A DNA stretch of 64,000 bases from Vicia villosa. Taxonomy: Eukaryota; Streptophyta; Magnoliopsida; Fabales; Fabaceae. Shown here one piece after another: positions 45,761 to 59,600 of the stretch (its first letter is position 1; each line of letters begins with the position of its first letter). The notes under the pieces were generated by a model that searched no databases, had not been told where the DNA came from, and saw nothing but the letters and a program-made list of their open reading frames with translations. The stretch lies in the NCBI RefSeq assembly GCF_029867415.1, contig NC_081181.1, positions 121,969,183 to 122,033,182 of the forward strand, in the 5' to 3' direction. Made by a program: the position numbers and the translations under genes.

Positions 45761-45986
45761 TTTCACACAGTTTAAGAAAAATAATAATTGTTGTATGAAA
45801 ATGAGAAATTATGAAAGTTTTTACAAAATTATCCTTCATTAATGACATATGGAAGATAAATTTATATAATTGAAAGGAGAGAGAATAATAAATATTTAAG
45901 GATATAATAGGAAAAATAGCATTAATGACTTATATTTAAATACAATTTTTTTTCCAAAACGACTTATAATAAAAAAACGGAGGGAG
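45761..45986. mobile_element. Truncated Stowaway MITE, inverted relative to the one at 43298
   Basis: This matches the reverse complement of 43298-43580 from TTTCACACAGTTTAAG to the terminus ACGGAGGGAG, followed by TA. The other terminus is missing. Confidence 0.75.
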
Positions 45987-46267
45987 TAGATTTTAGTAAA
46001 AAAGTGTATGATAGTATTGACTGTTCAGATTCCAATTTGCAATTATTCACTAATTTGCTTTATGTTTTGTGAATTTCGCCAACTCTTTGTAAATAATCAC
46101 GTACAGATATAGACTTTTTTTACTTTCTAAACTTTATATGTATGTTAAAAATAGAATAAAAATATATTTGACATCAAATTTTTAATGTCTAAATATTCTT
46201 TCTCAATTTCCAAATTAAAAAGTCTAATCGATTTTGCTAAATATAAATGTGTTGACTTTTATTTATA

Positions 46268-46534
46268 AGGCTTAATTGCAACTTTAGTCCCCCTATTTTG
46301 TCTTTTTCTTGATTTTGATCCCTCTATTTTAAAAACCACTATTTTAGTCCCCTTTTTAAGTTTTTTGTGCAATTTCCGTCCCCCTGGTTTGCTTTTTTCT
46401 GCAAAATTAGTCCCTATTGTTGTCCCTTTTTCAACATAAAACTCAAAAGGGGGACCAAAATCGTGGTTTTAAAAATAGGAGGACCAAAATCGAAAAAAAG
46501 ATAAAATAGGGGGACCAAAGTTGCAATTAAGCCT
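46268..46534. mobile_element. Foldback MITE, 267 bp
   Basis: The ends are long inverted repeats: AGGCTTAATTGCAACTTTAG at the left and its complement at the right, continuing through GTCCCCCTATTTT and its complement. Flanking ATTTATA occurs at 46261-46267 and 46535-46541. Such elements are common in legumes and are probably Mutator-related. Confidence 0.85.
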
Positions 46535-46739
46535 ATTTATAATAAATATTTAATTAATTAATTACATACAAAAAAAGATAAATTAAATTAAGTAAATAAC
46601 TAATATAATTCACAGTTAATTAAATGAATCAATCATAATTTTTAAATTAACTATCTATTCAATTAAATTAAACCGAGTTTTACGCATGATTAAAAGAGGA
46701 GGTTAAAAAAGTGAGAGGTACATGAAGCATTTTCTTTTT

Positions 46740-47130
46740 TATTTAACAATTTGGAGCTTCAACCACAGCAGAGGAAACGAAACGCACTAATAACCGTATC
46801 GTACCACATTTTAAGTTGCACTATTTCGTTTCCTCTCGGCAACTCGCTCGCTCAATCACAGCACTGAGTCACGTAACAAACTCTTTCGCGCTTCCGTAGT
46901 CTTCAAGGTTTCCCGCAAACGACGTCGTTTTCTCACTCTCACACTTCACTCTACTTCTAGGTTTTCATCTCGCTTCATTCCTCGCTTTATCGTTACTATT
47001 CTTATCGTTGCTTTTTTTTTTTCGTCAATTGTTACTATTAATCACTGCATTGCGATTCTCATAATCAACTTTTCAATTTTGAGGAATTTTTTATTTTCGT
47101 TCTTTTCGTAGTTAGGGGTAAGGTGTAGTC
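46740..47130 (+). promoter_or_regulatory. Possible promoter and 5' leader of the MORC gene
   Basis: This short stretch is richer in CpG and pyrimidine tracts than its surroundings (CTCGGCAACTCGCTCGC, then TTCACTCTACTTC), like a plant 5' leader. A perfect 14-bp palindrome AAACGACGTCGTTT at 46917-46930 has the ACGT core bound by plant bZIP factors. A TTTCGTAG acceptor-like end lies at 47103-47110. No start codon with a convincing frame is found, so the link to the MORC exons from 50639 is inference from position. Confidence 0.35.
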
Positions 47131-47279
47131 TTCGCTGGACTATACCACATTTTCTTCTAGTGGTTATAGCATGAATGTTATTTGGATGTAGAATGGGAGG
47201 TTGAGTGATGGTGAATGAGATTCTTGTGAGGTTTCAGAGGTGTTAGATGTAGACACATTTTGTGTATTTGATGGGGGGT

Positions 47280-47479
47280 TTTAGAAAACCGTCGCGTAAA
47301 GGCTTTCGCGATTTTTGTCGGTATAGCTGTCGCGACACTGATTGCGGTTGTCGGATGTGAATTAACTACAATTTGTTCTTTAATATAAAAATGGTGATAA
47401 CGGTATTAGTATCGGCACCTGGCGAAACTGTTTTGTCGTGGCCGTTTTCGTAGTTGCAGACCATTTTTTAAAACCATGT
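47280..47479. other. Short CG-richer segment of unknown nature
   Basis: Contains GTCGCG/CGCGAC blocks in both directions and ends in a TTTTTTAAAACCATG that echoes the GGGTTTTAGAAAACCG at its left. It may be a degenerate MITE, but edges and target duplication are not clear. Confidence 0.3.
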
Positions 47480-47498
47480 GGGACATGATTGGTGTTAT

Positions 47499-50064
47499 TT
47501 ATGGTTGTATCAGGACTGATTGAGGAGTGGGTTGAGGTGGTGAAATAGTAGAAGTATTAGGAGGGTTGATGGTGGTAGAGAGAGGTGAAGTTGGATCTGG
47601 TGATATATTTGTGGAGAATGGAAAACTAGGAGAGTGTACTATAGGAGTAGGTTTGTTGGATGTGGCTGAGATAGAGGGGATAGTTTGATAAGGGGATCTA
47701 ATTTCATTGAATAATACATCTTTGGAGATGTAAATTCTGCCACTGGGTGCTAGACATTCATATCCCTTGTGATGAGATGAGTACCCTATAAATACACGTT
47801 CTTGTGAGTGAAAGTTGAATTTAAGAGAGGAATAAGGTCCGAGATGAGGGTAGTACGTAGTAGGAATTCCCAAAGGCCTAGAGAGACTTGTAATTTGGAA
47901 CTTGTTGATACCGCATGAAATAGGGAGGCTTTATGTCTAGTAAAGGGGTGGGCATTGTGTTGATAAGATAGGTGGCAGTCATGCAAGCATGATCCCAGAA
48001 CTTCAAGGGTAGACTTGTTCGAGCAAGTAAAGCAAGGTCAGTTTCAAAACATGCCTATGTTTGTGCTCAACTAAGCCTGCGTGCTATGCCTTTGGTGTTG
48101 AATAGTAGAGTAGTTAAAGTTGTGAACTCTCCCTCTCCATCAGTCTGAACTGACTTGACTTTAGGTCCTAAATTGGACCTCTATTGCAGTGCTTAAGTGT
48201 GTGGAGGTGATATAACACATCAGATTTCAGTTTAAGAAGGAAAGCCCAAGTAAACTTAGGACATGCATCAACACAGGTTAGCAAATATTTGGACCCTATA
48301 ATAGAAGTCATAGGTGCAGGAACCCCACACATAAGCAAGCAGTAAATCAAAGGGATTAGAGTAAGTAGAATTTGATAAACTACTAGGTAATTTGTGGACA
48401 TTTCCAAACAACGTGGACTACATAAATCCAAAGTGAATTTGTGTGGAACATTAACATTGCACAAATTTAAAATTGTTTTGAGAACCTCATGGTGAGAATG
48501 CCCTAGCCTATTATGCCACATAGTATATAAGGAAGACTCTAAGGTAGAAGCCTTATTAGGTAAAAACTGTCTTGCGAGAGTGTTGATGGTTGCACTTGAG
48601 GTAGGAGTGGCTGGAAGGGAGCCAAAGGAGTACAGACCATCTTTATTCACCATGCCTTGAAGAACAACTTCAAAAGAGGCATGTGATTTGACAAGACATT
48701 TGTCACTGTGGAACTCAAAGAACACATTATTGTCCATGGCAAACTTACTAACAGAGATTAGATTTTTTGTGGTAGCAGACACCAACAATAAATTTTTAAT
48801 CGTGAGTGTAGTGTGTGCCTTGTGTGGAGAACTGAACTGAGCAGATCCAATAGAGAGAATTGGCAAACTTTGGCCACTTACAAGGAGAATTTAATCTGTA
48901 CCAGGAAGGGACGAGCTCTTTGAAAGATAGTCAGCATTGTTTGTCACATGATGTGTGGCACTTGAAGGATACCAGCTCTGACTGTTAGCTGTGAAGATGC
49001 TACTGGCTTCATTCCCTGTGCCAGTGAGAAACACCTAAGGTTGATGAGCTTGCCTTGGTGAAAACCCTGGTGGAGGTCCACGTGAGGCGTGTGTGATCCA
49101 TTGATTGGATTAGAGCTTTGCTGAGTTGATGTGTTTGTCCACTGGTTCCGATTTGGTGATGGAAGTTTTTGCCATTGATTTTGAGCTGGATTATTCCCCT
49201 GATCCTGATCTGAGTAGCTCCACTGATTTGGAGTAGGCATCATAGTTGAATGCTTGTGATAGCACACACTAGCATCATGCCCTGTTTTGTAGCATATTTG
49301 ACTATGAACCTTGAAACGACCTCCAAACCTGCCTCCTATGCCACGATTGAAACCTCTGCCACCTCTGAATGCACGATTCCCATTGAATTGAAGAACAGAT
49401 TCAAATGAAGGTACAGTATTAACATTGAGGATGAAGTTTAAAGCCTGTACTACATTGATGGATAAAGGTTCAGTGAGGATAGACTTCTTTGCAAGTTCCA
49501 GTTTTGCCTCATTAGACAAAAGCACTGATTCAGCTTCAATGATAAGGCACGGAGTGGTACGATACTAGATAATAGAGGCTAAAGCATTAAATTCATCAGG
49601 TAAGCCATCTAAGATAGCTTCCAGTTGATTACAATGTGAAATCAAATCATCATTTGATTAAAAGATATCAACAATCCTTTTAATTCGCGCAAGGTAATCA
49701 ACAACAAATTTCTCACTTTTTATGATGGACTTCAAATCAGAGCGCAATTGGTGTGATTTCGCGTTCGTATGTGCGAAGATGTACTTGTGGATCTCATCCC
49801 AGTTACGTATGCAGGATTCTCTGCATCATTGCTTCGATCTTCTTCTATGAGATAGCGTGGAGGTACAACAAGATTCACAAGTAAGCGCTGAAGTTTATGA
49901 GTTCGAGTTATGCCTTCGATTTGTTGCTTCCACGAGAGAATATTGTTCTCATCAAGCTTCAGCGTGACATGTTGAGCAAAGGTTTTGAAAATATTTGTCG
50001 TGTTGGAGGTTAGGGATGAAGATGATGCACACTCAGTGTTGGTAGAGGTTTCTTCATACGCCAT
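47499..50064 (-). pseudogene. Copia gag-protease-integrase pseudogene
   Basis: The ATG at 50062-50064 starts gag, with LDENNILSWKQQIEG. A glycine/arginine-rich stretch RGGRGFNRGIGGRFGGRF precedes the zinc knuckle (YKTGHDASVCYHKH) near 49270. The integrase zinc region shows MWHNRLGHSHHEVLKTILNL at about 48465-48525. The core part FLTCVDACPKFTW-like lies at 48230-48290, and the last piece, KGYECLAPSGRIYISKDVLF, at 47700-47785. At least four frameshifts or stops separate the pieces (breaks near 49730, 48940, 48167 and 47880). Confidence 0.85.
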
Positions 50065-50096
50065 GGAAAAGGATTGAACTTAAGCTCTTGATACCA

Positions 50097-50327
50097 CGAT
50101 AGAAAGAGAGAAAGAGAAGAAGAGAGTGAGAGAGTTTGTTTTCGTTGTAACTGAACTTAAGCTCTTGATATCAAATCTGAAGTTAGTTACAGAGAGACAG
50201 AGAGAGAGAAACTGAGCTTATATAGTTCAGATAGACTGTGTTGACTCAACATACTCAGTTACATAATTAGTTACACATTGTAACAAGCAGCTATTATACT
50301 CCTATTCTATTACCTCTAATATTATCA
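50097..50327 (-). repeat. 5' LTR of the minus-strand copia fragment
   Basis: On the minus strand it starts TGATAATATTAGAGG and ends before TGGTATCAAGAGCTTAAG, a primer site of initiator-Met type at 50079-50096. A TATATAAG box lies near 50215. The expected CA end is changed to CG. No partner LTR remains. Confidence 0.7.
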
Positions 50328-50638
50328 TCTTTATCTTTGTTGTTGGGAAGAAAAATACATTTACAAGCTTAGCTTACTGATCATTTTTTGTAGAGGTTTT
50401 TGTAGTAAATCTAATTTCTATTTTACTGAACTTATGCAGATGAGCATGATCATTACTCTTAAAAAAGATAGGAAACCTATATGTCACATAGAGTGTCTTC
50501 ATCCACCGGCTGACTTATATGGATTGTATACTTACTGGAGAACCTTTTATGTTATTAAAAGTAGTTTATGACGAGACTAACAAGTTTTTTAGTGTGATCT
50601 ATTTACTAATGAATATGTTGACCTACCTTTTTTTGCAG

Positions 50639-53600
50639 GCCACGAGAGTTGAGTATAGATTCATTTGTTTCAAGGGGAAATATATCGGATATTTCTGCTT
50701 TGCCACAGTTTTCAGTAGCACCTGCTCCAAAGTGTACACGTGACAAGAATGAGTGGGGAAGGTTTTCGACTTACATGCACAAGCAAGACGTGGTATGACA
50801 TGTTATTTATTTGATTACTTATGTTATGATGTTGGAGTTAATTTAAGTCTTCTAGATTACTCATGTATATTAGGACCAATTGTTCTTTCAAGTAGGAGAC
50901 AGAAGTTCTGTTATGCCTTTTTATAGCGTCTAATGATATACTTATATTATGATGTCGTGGCAGTTCTTATGACAATTTTTTATTTATTTGATTGTTTGGT
51001 ATCGTTTTCCTCATGTGTTCCAGCCAGATTCTTGTTGTTAGTGAGACACGGGTGCAAATATGTTTTTGGTATTTAGTGATCTAGAGAAAATACAGATTTC
51101 TAATGTGTTTTATGCACAGGTTTTTCAGGTAGTGGTATGCCCTTGTTTGCTAGTTAAATTACAATATGCTAGTCTGGCTGTGTACTTCTGTATGTATATA
51201 TTATTATAAAGTAAATTTTTAAAAATTATGGCCAGCTGTATTCTCATTTACATGGTGCTGTAACTATTAAATTTAAAAAAAAAAAAAATTATGTGCCAGT
51301 TTTCCTAATTGTGTTAATTGTCTATTCTCATCCATGATTAACAATAGAGTAAAACTAGTACTTTTTCCCTCTGTGTTCTTTTGAATGGTTGAACCAGAAT
51401 CATTATGACTCTGTTTTTCAGGTTGCTATTGCAAGCTTTGAGCAGTGCAAGTTATACCTTTTGCCTCCACCGAAAGCATCTATATCATGCTCAGTTAATG
51501 TTGCATATCAAATAGGCAGCACATGTACTGTAGATACCCGTCCAAGAGATTGTGAATCAGGTTTTCATTCTTATTTTATAACTAGTCGATGCCAAATGCT
51601 ATGAAAACATTACAAACAAAATGTTTTGCACGCAAAAAATGAATTAGCTTGAATCTAAAATCTAAATAGTTTATGGACATTCTTTTTGTAACCTTGGGAT
51701 AGAAATTGAAATTTATTTATGCATGAAAAAGAAGCCTGTGAAAATATTTATCTAAGCTTGGCCTTTGCTTGGCCTTTGCCTCATCTGTGGAGTTAAATAA
51801 TTATAGTAGATGCTTCCTTAACAGGTTCACACTTAGCTGAGGAAGATGGTGGACACAATACTATCATGGCAAGAGGTCCACCAAATGGTGGAGATGCCTC
51901 TTCCTCACTTCCAAAGTTTCCCCCCGCGGAAGATCGCGCACATCATTTTACATCTGAAACCTGTGGCGGAATTCAATCACATGCGATGAAGGAAAGACTT
52001 CCTGAGAGAAATTTCATACGAGCAGACCCAAGTTACCTGAAAACTCTTGGCCAGGCTCACTCTGGATGGATCTTTGGTGGAATAGCTGAGCTTGTTGATA
52101 ATTCACGGGATGCCAAAGCAACTAAGTAGGTTTATGTTTTTTTTTTCTGCCACTGTTGTCTTGTTTTTGTCCTTCTTGGCAAACTTTCCATCAATAATAT
52201 ATATTTTACTCTAGTGTTTCTAACCTTTTTAGAATTTTTCTTGGTATAGCCTTTTTGGTTTGATATTGATCATTTTAAGGAATATTAATAATTTATCAAT
52301 CTTCAGCACCTCTAAGAAATATGGATAAACCTCATTTACAATCTATTTCATTATAAAAGAATCATATAATTCAAAAAGATAAATTTCATATATAGAAATT
52401 TTTAAACATAAAATACCAATTTATTTGAAATGTAGTAAATGTGGGTGATTGAATGTAGTAAATGTAGGAGTAGCATATATAGAGTTTCCCATTCTTATCT
52501 TTGTAACTAGACTATCTATTTAAAAAGATACATGTTATTTCTTTGATGTTGATGCAACAGGATTGATATTTTTGTTGATATGATAAAGATGAAGAAATCT
52601 GGGAACGATGTACCCATGCTGTCAGTAATTGATGATGGGCACGGGATGAACCATGACGAGATTATGAGAATGGTATCTTTTGGGCACAAAAAATCTGACT
52701 ATGACGACAAGGACCAAATTGGTAGATTTGGTGTTGGATTCAAGGTAGTTTTCTTACCGCTCTCTTTTTTCTTTCGCCCAAGTGTTTTTTTAATTTCATT
52801 TTGGCCTTTTGGTACACAATATTTGTCTAAATGGCTTTTATTTTCTATGTTGTGTTTAATCAGTGTAGTTTTTGTGGGCTACCACTGATGCATATTCAAA
52901 TAGTTGAAAGGAGTTGTTTGGTCTTGCATTTGATTCGTGTTTTTCTTTTCTGTTGCATTTGCTCCCCAATTTTAAGAGTTTATATTCTCTTTAGTTATAT
53001 AGTTTATTATTCCCTCTAGTCTCAATTGTAAACAAAAATATTCATATTCTTTGCTCTCAAATATAAGCAATCTTCAACTACCTTCACAGTATTTACTGCT
53101 ATTATTTCCTTAATACCCTTCAGTAGTGCTAGGAGACAATTGAAAGGAGATTAGTCAATAATAAATATCATAAAAGGTTTTTTATTTTATTTTTTATTTT
53201 GTGAATATGCTTAATTTTTTTATGAGATCAAGGAGATTATCTGCTTTTAAGTGAATTGTGTGAATTTTTGGTAGACTAGAGGAGTATTTTTTATTGTCGA
53301 TTAATCTTTTATAAGAAGAAAATACGATTCATTAGGTGTTGTTTAGCTTGCTTAGTTATTTTGCACCGAGAGTTTTTCTTACCTTTACCAGCGATAGTTT
53401 GTCACGATGATTGTTATTATCGATAATTGAATATGAGATTGAGTTTCAATAAAAGAAATTGAGACTGAATTTGATGCCGAGTTTCTAGAGATATTACTAT
53501 CATCTTCCAAACTGAATGTGATATGAATTGTGACAAGCTCCTGAAGAAATGTACCAAATCTTCCAAACCATGCTATAGGGCTTGGGACAGGCATTTCGCA

Positions 53601-56600
53601 GCAGCGTTATGGGGGAGGATATGTCAGTGGTCTATAGCTAGGGCCATTGAGACAAACTTGCCAGTAAAGATTAATTAACTCTTAGCCTTGTGAATTTCTA
53701 ATGAGAAATGTAAATCAGAACCTTTTGATGATAGGTATTCGATATGATATCTACAACTATTTCTTACCTATAACCTACTTTAATTATTAATTATATCGAA
53801 AAAACATTTACAAGGAAGGAGAAAATAGACAGTTTGTCTCAATTCTCAACATTGACTAAAGCACTGGTTAATGTTAGATTGTTTTTCCTTAATGTATTTT
53901 GATTTTGGATTTCTGATGTTACAAGGAAGACATATAATATACTCGTAAGATTTAAATCATGATATTGTTTTATTCAGTATTGTTAAAAGACTGGTATAGC
54001 GCCGCTATACCGCTATTATGTATCGGTGTTTGCAGAGTAGTGAGTTTTAGCACTGGCCAAACATTTAAAACAGAAAATTACTAAACCTAAAATGATGGCC
54101 AATTCTTAAAAAAAATAAGTACAAAAACCTGAAAATGTGGGTAGTCATTATTTTTGGGAAGAGGAGAATAATTAGATATTTTTATCTTTTATCACTAATT
54201 AGAACTGCCAGTTGTTAGTTATTTTGGACTAGTTAGATTGAGTTTTAAGCCACTTTTGATTTCTGTTTTTGGCTTTCTACAGCAGTGAATGCAACTATGC
54301 ATCATGCTTTATTAGTTGCCTGAAATATTGAGATTTTGAGTTTTACGTCGGTTACTATTTTAATTTATATTTTTGAAGCTTTTATTTGTGTGCAACATGC
54401 TTTATTTTATAGACAATTACTTATATTTCAACCGCTTTGCGGCTTCCTCTATTTACCTATTACGTCATCCGCTATTTCTCATATCGGATTTTTGAAAATA
54501 TGCTATTTTTCACAATCAGCTATTAGTAGTATTGTATTGCATTAGAAGAAATACAAATTATAATCTAGCTTTGATCACACCTGTATCTTATTGCTGCAGT
54601 GAAATTTTGACTTTTTATTCATTGTTATTCCCCCTACAATAATAGACAGGAGCAATGAGGCTTGGCAAAGATGTTCTTGTTCTAACCCAGACTGCTAATT
54701 CCAGATCTATAGCTTTTCTTTCACAATCATTGAATGAAGGCAAGGATGTACGTTAAACAATCTGTATTTTCTTTTAATTATACTGAAGACAATAGTGATG
54801 GCACTTTAAAAACTAATGATGATTGACTTCACTATTCTATGTTGATACTATTGTTTTAATATTTGTTGCAGAATATAGAGATTCCCATCGTTAGTTACTG
54901 CCGGCAAGGACAACAAATGGAAGTTGACACAAAAGCGCAATCACATAATTTGGCAAAATACAACTTAAAAGCTATTAAGGAGTTCTCACCGTTTAATAAG
55001 TATCTTATTGGTGAAAAGGCAGCCTTGTTTTGTGGTGGTACGGGAACCCAAATATATATATGGAACTTGGATGAATGGGGGTCAGGGTGTTGCCTAGAGT
55101 GGCATGACGGATTGGAAGGTGGGAGTTCTTTTCATCAAGGTGATATTTTCATCTGCAGCAGAAGGAGTCGTTCTCGTCTAGGCCAACTTAATCAAAAGGT
55201 TTGGCATCTCTTTTGCTTTTATGAGATTATCATCAACTGAAAAACTAAACATGCTTTTTTTCATATTTCTTGTGGCTTCAGGTTCCTTTGGATTACTCTT
55301 TACGAGCTTATTTGGAGGTCATCTTCTTAGTTCCACGAATGAAGATATGTGTTCAAAGGAAACTGGTAATTCCATTCTTGCAAGTTCTAAGTATTCAATG
55401 GAACCAAGATGATTTTTTTGTTTGTTTTTTGTTTACCTTCAATCTCTCATTCTAATTGTTTGTTTTATCTTTGCTTAGGTTAAAAGTCAACCGCTAGCAA
55501 ATTTCCTCACTAAGACGGTTATTGTAAGTGGTGAGATATTGAGAAGGCCAGTTGAATTGACTCTAGGATTTAGCCAATTAGAATGGGATCAAGCAAACTG
55601 TGGAGTATTTCTGTATTGGCATGGTCGCTTAATTGAGGTAAGGATTTAGTCTCGTGGTGTATATTTGAAGCTATTAAAGGGCTCGGAATCCATTGAACAA
55701 AGCGTGAACAAATAAAACGTGCCCTTTTTTTATTTACTCGTGTTCTTCCCCCATCCCCCACTTTTATAACATAAAGATCAAAATTCAAATGTTTATTTAT
55801 GTCTTTTCTACCAAAGTTTGCTTAAGATCCAGGCTGTTTGATGAGTGAAATTTGTGAGATTGAAACTGAATCTGTTATGAATGATGGATACAATACATAT
55901 TCAATTGGATCTGGGCACCGTCATATCTCTCACACTTGCATTCCAAATGCATCCTTCCAAGGTCTTGGGTGAGCTGAGTGCTGTTCTGAAAGTATTGGCT
56001 GCACTGAAGTGCCCCGCAGTTTGCTTAATAATTTGTTATTCATCAATCTTTGGTGTATTAATGTGCGGGCAAAATTAAAAAGACTGATGATTTTCCAAAA
56101 GAGGAGTGTCATGAACACTCTCTCTTCCCAACATTCAATCGAATACTTGCTCTCTTATTTGATGAAATCAATATGGAAGTGTTTTTTTTTTGGTCAAGTA
56201 GCCTAGTGGTGGAATTCACCATTTAAAGGTGAACAAGTAGGATGTTGCGGGTTCGAATCTGCCCCTACGCATGATGTCCCTGCACAGTTATTGACTGAGC
56301 TGACTTAATGGAACATGTGGACGTGTTTTATTTATAGCCGTTTTAGATTGTTAAGTTAGTTATAAATGTTAGTTAACTGTTATTTCTGTTACTTGTGATC
56401 CAAGTATTTCCCTATGTATAAATACTCATCAAATCAATAATAAATCAATAATATTAGTAAGCTGATCTTACATTCTTCATTCACTATTATTAGATATGGG
56501 TGATGGGTCCTACATAAAGTAGTAGTATATGTGAAAACTGAATATTATATATTTTGGTATGAATAATGTACAAATATTAATCTCTTTATAAAGACTATGC

Positions 56601-59600
56601 TATTCTAATCTAGGTTGTTAATCTCAAATAGCGGCGCTACGCGCCGGTCCTCCCAAATGCTATAGTGGCATAGCGGATAGCGGGATGACCGCTATTGTGA
56701 GCTTTTAAAAATCAAGGTAAATATTTAATATGAAAACATAAATACTAAAATAGGTTCCAACAACATACATAATGACTTAAAAACAAAAGTTGCAACATAC
56801 ATATACCAAAAGTTGCAACATAGATAAACCAAACATAATGACTCAAATTAGGAATGTACTCAAAATGACTAAATCAAATTCTAAACGTAAACAAAATGAC
56901 TAGATCACATCAATCTCATCTTCACTTCAGAAGGAGAACTCGCTGTGAAGAGCAAAAGTGGAAGTGTGATATAAAAACAGGGGAGAAGGAGAACGGCTGC
57001 TGATTTGAGTGAAGAGAGAGAATGTAAATGACATAATGTCTCACTTTTAGCTTTTATATTAGTGAAATAAAAGAGAAAAATTCAAATTTTCTTTTAAAAT
57101 AAATTCAAAATTACAGTATTGACCTCATCTTCACAATAGCGGTTTGTAAAGCGTTATTGCGCCGCTATTCCACCGCTACGCCTCCACAAATCGCGGCCGC
57201 TATTTCCGCTATTTCATATAGCGGTTAGCAGCCCAAAAGCGTCGCGGCGAGGTCCTCTACCGCTACGCTACACCGCTATAGCGCGCTATTGACAACCTAG
57301 ATTCTAATAAGCCTATTTAATGGACAAGGTCCGAATACAAGTTGTCACTAACAATACAACAACAATAACAACCACCAAGTTTTATCCCACTAAATGGGAT
57401 CGACTACATAGATCAAACGATGCCATAATATTCTATCAAAAACCATGTTTCTATCCAACTCATTAATCTCGAGATCTCTATACCATATGGTTTGACTCCC
57501 CTCCATCAGATCTATTCTTCTTTCTACAGAATCGTCAAATCTTTTCTCTACACGTTCAAACCCACCGAAACCTAGTTTCCACCATCATTTCTACATGTTC
57601 TACCCCAACTACTCTCTTTAATGTTGTCATTTTTAGTTCTATCTCGTGTAGTCTTACCAAACATCCAACACTACATCCTCATCTCTGCTACGTTTTATTT
57701 ATTTTTGTGTTGGTTCTTTACGACTCAACATTCTTTTTCATACAACCTCACATGTCTTAGGTCGTCTAATAAAAATTTTCCTTCAGTTTGAGCGGTACTC
57801 TAGTATCACATAAAACACCTGAGGCCCTTCTCCATTTCAATCACCCAACTTGAATTCGATGGTTTGTCTCATTCTATTTCTCTGTTGTTTTGTACTATGG
57901 ACACAAGATATTTAAAATTGCGTAATATGTGGTATGATATGATCTCGAAACTTTCACCTATATGATAGAAACGCTTAACCTTTTACTAAAATTACATTCT
58001 ATCTACAATAATCCACATAGTTTTCACCTCATAAAAGAGTGAGTGCTATAGTGAGTGCTGAAAGGAAAGTGTTTCTAGCACTCCTCTTCCCTATATTTTT
58101 TTAAGGACCTCTAGTAAGATTAATATGTAGCAAGCTTTATGTGTATTACCTATTTTCTCCAACTTGAGGGCTACTGATAGATAGGAAAACTTGAATCTGA
58201 ATATTTCACAATATTCATACGGGATTTAGAGATGTATATAATAAACACATATATGTGAAGCAAAGAGAAACACGATCCCGTGATATCAGAATCTTATCAA
58301 TAAGCCTAGGCTATCTATTGAAACTATTTAAGCCTGATAGTGGGGAATGAAATAACAGTGTAATCTCTAATAAATACATTAATATTTACAATTGACAGAA
58401 TAAAACTATGGTAATTATACCGAGTTTTGTATTCAGGAATAACAGTAATTAGGATAATCAAAAGTTCTTGTGTTTATTCCTTGTTTTCTGTATGTTATAT
58501 CTATAGCTCCATTTTGTAGTTTAGACCCATGGATTTAGTCATGCGCCTCTCATTCCTTTTCTCTTAGCATCTTGATTGGTTTCCTAATTTAACTCAAATC
58601 AGGAATCTAGTTTAAGTATAGACCTAGGGTTAGGTGTGATTCAATTGCATTCTATAACAGCCTCCTATTGTGAATTATACCCAATGGCGATTTCTCGTAT
58701 TTCACCAATGAGATACATTCTAAATTAATATCTCGAATAGTATGAGCTGACCATTCCAAATTTTGTTTGATCTCAACAATTTGGAATCAGTAATGTATTA
58801 TAGAAATGGTAATTTGTTATCAAATATTGTGATCTATACCCGCCTTCCTCAGCGAATTATTACAATAATGATCTCTCCTATTTCACTTATGAATCACGCC
58901 GTGATAAATTATCAATGGCTGTGATAGACACTAGCTATGGTGACACTTTCTTTTGGATATCCTAAATTTTCATGTGGTTAAAAGGTCTGAAATGTTAAAT
59001 TTGGACAATTTCTAGTTTTTGCTGTTTGTAATTGCCTGGTGGGAAATTTTCGCTGACAATAATTCCAATGAGTCTTTCTATCCTTGGTTGTATGCAACAC
59101 ACCAACAGACTCTTTTGGTTGATGATGATTCTATCACTGTTCATCTACATACATCTCTGACATCACTGGGTTGGCTTTTCAGCCATATTTTTTGCGTATA
59201 ATATTTTCCTAGAGAGTTTATTTTTAACAAACTTAAATTAAAACTCAGTTAGCTTTAGCTTACAGCAGTGTTAAACTATTTCATACAATTGATTTTCATA
59301 TTTCTTGTTTTGTTTCCTGTCTTAATTAAGGTTTTGGGTCTAGTAACCGCCATGGTTAGTTTCTTCATTTAATTAGAATCAGGAGTCCACTCATTGAAGA
59401 AACTAAGAGTTGGTGCTTTGTCTTTTTGTATTAAATTGTAACATAAAGTGTTCATGATTTTTCTCTATCCTCCTTATTTAAACTTTTATAATTTTCATAA
59501 CATTTTTTCCTAACTTTTGTAGGCTTACAAGAGGGTTGGTGGCATGATTCATAATGCAGATGTGGGTCGGGGTGTAATTGGTGTCATGGATGTGACCAAT

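Larger units (their letters stand above)
47480..50327 (-). mobile_element. Truncated copia retrotransposon (Ale/Retrofit-like), minus strand
   Basis: It has one LTR (50097-50327), a primer site, gag, protease and the integrase region. It stops inside the linker after integrase, near 47480. Reverse transcriptase, RNase H and the second LTR are missing. It lies between the presumed MORC promoter and the first recognised MORC exon, in antisense orientation. It belongs to the same broad lineage as the element at 59869. Confidence 0.85.

Noticed and set aside
56190..56270. Possible tRNA gene
   Set aside because: Boxes A and B are good, but the flanking sequence does not form acceptor, anticodon and T stems. 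It fits a SINE head.
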